From: Rhizoctonia solani
Lineage: Eukaryota > Basidiomycota > Agaricomycetes > Cantharellales > Ceratobasidiaceae
Assembly (NCBI RefSeq): GCF_016906535.1
Contig: NC_057385.1
Coordinates: 3,100,001 to 3,164,000, forward strand
Direction: 5' to 3'
Length of the DNA stretch: 64,000 bases
Part shown: positions 61,601 through 64,000 of the stretch, in pieces
Position numbering within the stretch: the stretch's first letter is position 1
Layout of the letters: each line of letters opens with the position of its first letter
Translations under genes and position numbers: made by a program
Notes under the pieces: generated by a model
What the model was told of the DNA's origin: nothing
What the model saw: only the letters and a program-made list of their open reading frames with translations
Database searches by the model: none

Positions 61601-62388
61601 TATCCTCATCCTCATCGACCACGGAGCCGGTGCGTGAGGATGTAGACACCCGTCCCTCGTCTTGTAAATCTCGTACCACCCCACTAAGTTGATGTGGCTC
61701 TTCTCTCCGACCCTGTTCGATTGCAACTTGACCGGATACGGGCGTCAAGGCTGGCATCCCCGGCGCGCCCGCCAACATTGTTCCCATTCCTACTAAAGCA
61801 GGCATTGCGTGGGGTTTGACACGTTTGTGACCAAACCGAGACCTAGGGTGCACTGGGAGACTGCTATATGGGCCACCGGCTGGTTCGGGAGGATCTCCAT
61901 AAACTATGTCATGGCATTTATGAATGACACGCTGGCATATAGCAAACGATTCCGATTTGGTTGTTCCTCGGCGGCTTTGGCTCTGGGATAGATCATTCAG
62001 AGTTGCTTGCATGAACCAGAGGGTCTGCGGGCATGTGAATGGGTGCACTAATGACCAAAAATACCACTCACGAGGGTTGCAATATGTGTGGACTGCTCTG
62101 CCTTTTCTACGACAAAAACCTCCAAGGCGGTGGATTTGGATGGTCGTGTAACAAGCAGATGGCTAAGTAGATCTTGTTATGTTATGATATACAAGAACAG
62201 CCGCAAACAACAGACCAGATAAATCCCCATACATCCTCCAATTCTTTAAGATCAAACTCTCTGAGTCGGCCCGTAAGATAATGCGTGATTCCAATATTAT
62301 CCGGATAAGTCTTGAGATATTGGAGTGCGACGTGTACCGAGAAGAATGAAGGTGCGAGGAAGAGGCGTAGCAATAAGGCATGAGACAT
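58606..62388 (-). CDS. PIK1: phosphatidylinositol 4-kinase Pik1 (PI4K beta type)
   Basis: Makes PI4P at the Golgi and nucleus; essential for secretion in yeast. Seen: N-terminal lipid-kinase-unique region [38 protein letters not shown]; long disordered part; [170 protein letters not shown]. Catalytic loop DRHNGN and DFG are intact. The intron splitting HI|DFG uses a GC donor (ATCG|GCAAGT, about 59162). About 1050 aa. The terminal exon after YDS is short and uncertain (stop taken at 58606). Confidence 0.92.
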
Positions 62389-63146
62389 CTTTTCTTTTCT
62401 TCAATTCTATTCGTACTGGAATTATGGCGAGTACCCAAGCGATCAAGAATCGGATGCTGTAGTCAATTCACGCTAAGTCGGAGATTTCGAGTGTTCCACG
62501 TAGCTCAATTATTTCAATACTTCCACGTAGTGTCCGTTGCTTTCTAGAAGTCGTGCGTATTTTTATTTCATTTGGTGTCAAAGTGAGCGAACAGTAGTAT
62601 ATTCTTAAGCACAGGTTCGCAGCAATAGTAAGTCCAAGGTGGTGGTGGTAGGCAAATTGGGCCGGTCGAAACTATTGCAGTAATATGATTGCCTAACGTT
62701 GATTAGTAAGACACTAAGCTCATGAAGTGTGGTCACTAAGATTTGATTGTTTGTAAATGACGGGTGCGATGAGTGAGACGAGAGCTAGTAGAGGACATGT
62801 TGTAACAAGCGTTGAAAGGAAAGCGAGCCGAAGACAGCTAAAACAATGAAAATTATATACGATAAGTTTCTGCAGCGCTTAGGTGAACGAATCCAGACAA
62901 AATGAACAATGACAGTCTTTCGAACAATGAACTCAGAAACAAATTATCTGCTATGGAAAACGTGGTCCGTAGGCAAAATCAACCAACGAGCGTGAAAAGT
63001 TTGAACATGAAAAGAATGCTGTAGACAAGAAGCAAATATCAAACGCAACTACTGAGGGGTTTATGCAGGAGAATTGTGTAAAGTGGGAATTGAGATTAAG
63101 AACCACGTACGCGACCATCAGACAGAGCGCGAAGGAGGTTAAGCAT
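62389..63146. other. intergenic, PIK1 upstream and PUF 3' UTR
   Basis: About 760 bases, mostly AT-rich. 62400-62500 is probably the PIK1 promoter; the rest likely the long 3' UTR of the Pumilio gene. Nothing else recognised. Confidence 0.5.
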
Positions 63147-64000
63147 TTAGCTGAGACTTGATAGCGCAGTCGCTGGTGCGGGGGCATCTGACGAAGGGAG
63201 GCCTCTAAGAACATGTGGCTCTTCGTTCGATTTCTCGTTCAATAACCTTTCGACTGGTACGAGAGGATGTCAGATACAGTATTTCAGATCATCCAGAGTA
63301 CTCACTGGAGGCCAAGTGTTTGCTGTATGCGCTCGAGTACCTACGCATATTGCTAGCTGTGGTTTGACCTTGGCCACGAGCACATGTCGCTGCTCTCCTT
63401 CGACCACTTGTAGCGCACGTTGCAGCACATAATCTGAATCGCCTATGGTCAAACAAACAGTCGACTATGAATAAAAATGAAATCACGTACTAGCAAACGA
63501 ATCCTTCATCATTAGAACGATTGGGTTGACCGTGTCCATACGCGGGGTCATAATCTCATCGATCAACAGCCTGCGCGACTCCGAATCGGCTGTGACCAGG
63601 GCTTTCTCGCAAACATTCGACGCGAATTTGTGTCGTGCCATCTGCACCATTTGGCCCCGAAGCTTGTGAAGAATCCAGTCCCGATCTGCCGCAGCTCCAT
63701 GTTCGAGTACGAATTGGATCACATAGTTCTAGTACAAAATAAGAAATAATCCATGGTTTGAACAGTGAACTTACCCCGAACTGGTCTTGCATCAATTGGG
63801 TTGTGTATTTGTGTAATTCATCGATGAGAGGTCGAGTTTGAGATTCGTGTAGATATTCAAAACATCTTTGGAGAACCCGGCATCCGTATGGGTGCGTGGC
63901 AAGGTCATAAACGTTGCCCTGGAATACAGAGACAAATCCTAAAAGGTCGGGAGATACCCGTTCAATTAATTTCTGTATAACCTAGAGTGCGTTTTAGCCA
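63147..64000 (-). CDS. Pumilio-family RNA-binding protein (C-terminal part, runs off window)
   Basis: PUF repeats bind 3' UTR elements and control mRNA stability and translation. Seen, running from the window edge: VIQKLIERVSPDLLGF; GNVYDLATHPYGCRVLQRCFEYL; TTQLMQDQFGNYVIQFVLEHG; LRGQMVQMARHKFASNVCEKAL; NPIVLMMKDSFASTYVLQRALQVVEGEQRHVLVAKVKPQLA. These are the last four or so PUF repeats with standard RNA-contact triads (CR..Q, NY..Q, SN..E). After a one-base loss near 63349 the frame continues MRRYSSAYSKHLAS|IERLLNE and ends ALSSLS at 63147. The N-terminal half lies beyond position 64000. Closest to Pumilio/Puf3 type by the ending IERLL (inference). Confidence 0.9.

Overview
This is nuclear DNA of a filamentous basidiomycete. 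Genes lie on both strands and are cut by many short introns (about 45-65 nt, GT...AG with a few GC...AG). The gene set is fungal: NatB subunit Mdm20/NAA25, Rpt1, Prp45, Vma1, Sec16, Ura6, Pik1, a Pumilio protein, secreted peptidyl-Lys metalloendopeptidases and a tyrosinase. The mix of expanded secreted M35 proteases, tyrosinase and TKL-like kinases fits Agaricomycetes. A Rhizoctonia/Ceratobasidium-type genome is my best guess, but that is inference.

Layout. 0.5-7 kb: a Cuz1-like AN1 zinc-finger gene and NAA25/MDM20, both on minus. 7.8-12.1 kb: two tandem M35 peptidyl-Lys metalloendopeptidase genes on plus, followed by a decayed third copy. 12.8-16.9 kb: divergent housekeeping pair RPT1 (minus) and PRP45/SNW1 (plus) sharing 175 bp. 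17-20.6 kb: a secreted PEBP protein (plus) and V-ATPase catalytic subunit VMA1 (minus). 21.9 kb: a ~210 bp inverted-repeat element with a sister copy at 37.2 kb. 23.2-27.3 kb: a secreted tyrosinase and a tandem pair of small P-loop kinase-like genes. 28.1-34.8 kb: SEC16. 35.2-36.8 kb: a kinase with an N-terminal membrane anchor (minus). 38.6-40.1 kb: a Ser/Thr-rich single-pass membrane protein. 40.6-53.6 kb: four same-strand (minus) paralogous genes encoding RGS-domain, multi-TM proteins of Rax1 type, with gene-free spacers. 53.6-56.7 kb: gene-poor. 56.7-64 kb: a small membrane ORF overlapping URA6, then PIK1 and a truncated Pumilio gene (both minus).

The most unusual block is the RGS/TM tandem family. 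Three of the four copies share short motifs in an otherwise variable tail, and a short upstream sequence block. The likely role is polarity or G-protein-linked signalling at the membrane, by analogy with Rax1 (inference).

A caution for all gene models: at least 20 places show a reading frame broken by exactly one base, usually where a run of identical bases looks one base short. These hit genes that are essential in yeast (RPT1, PRP45, SEC16) as well as duplicated ones. The simplest reading is uncorrected long-read indels in the assembly rather than pseudogenes. Gene boundaries below come from joining exons by family similarity and GT/GC-AG sites read by eye; no alignment program was run.
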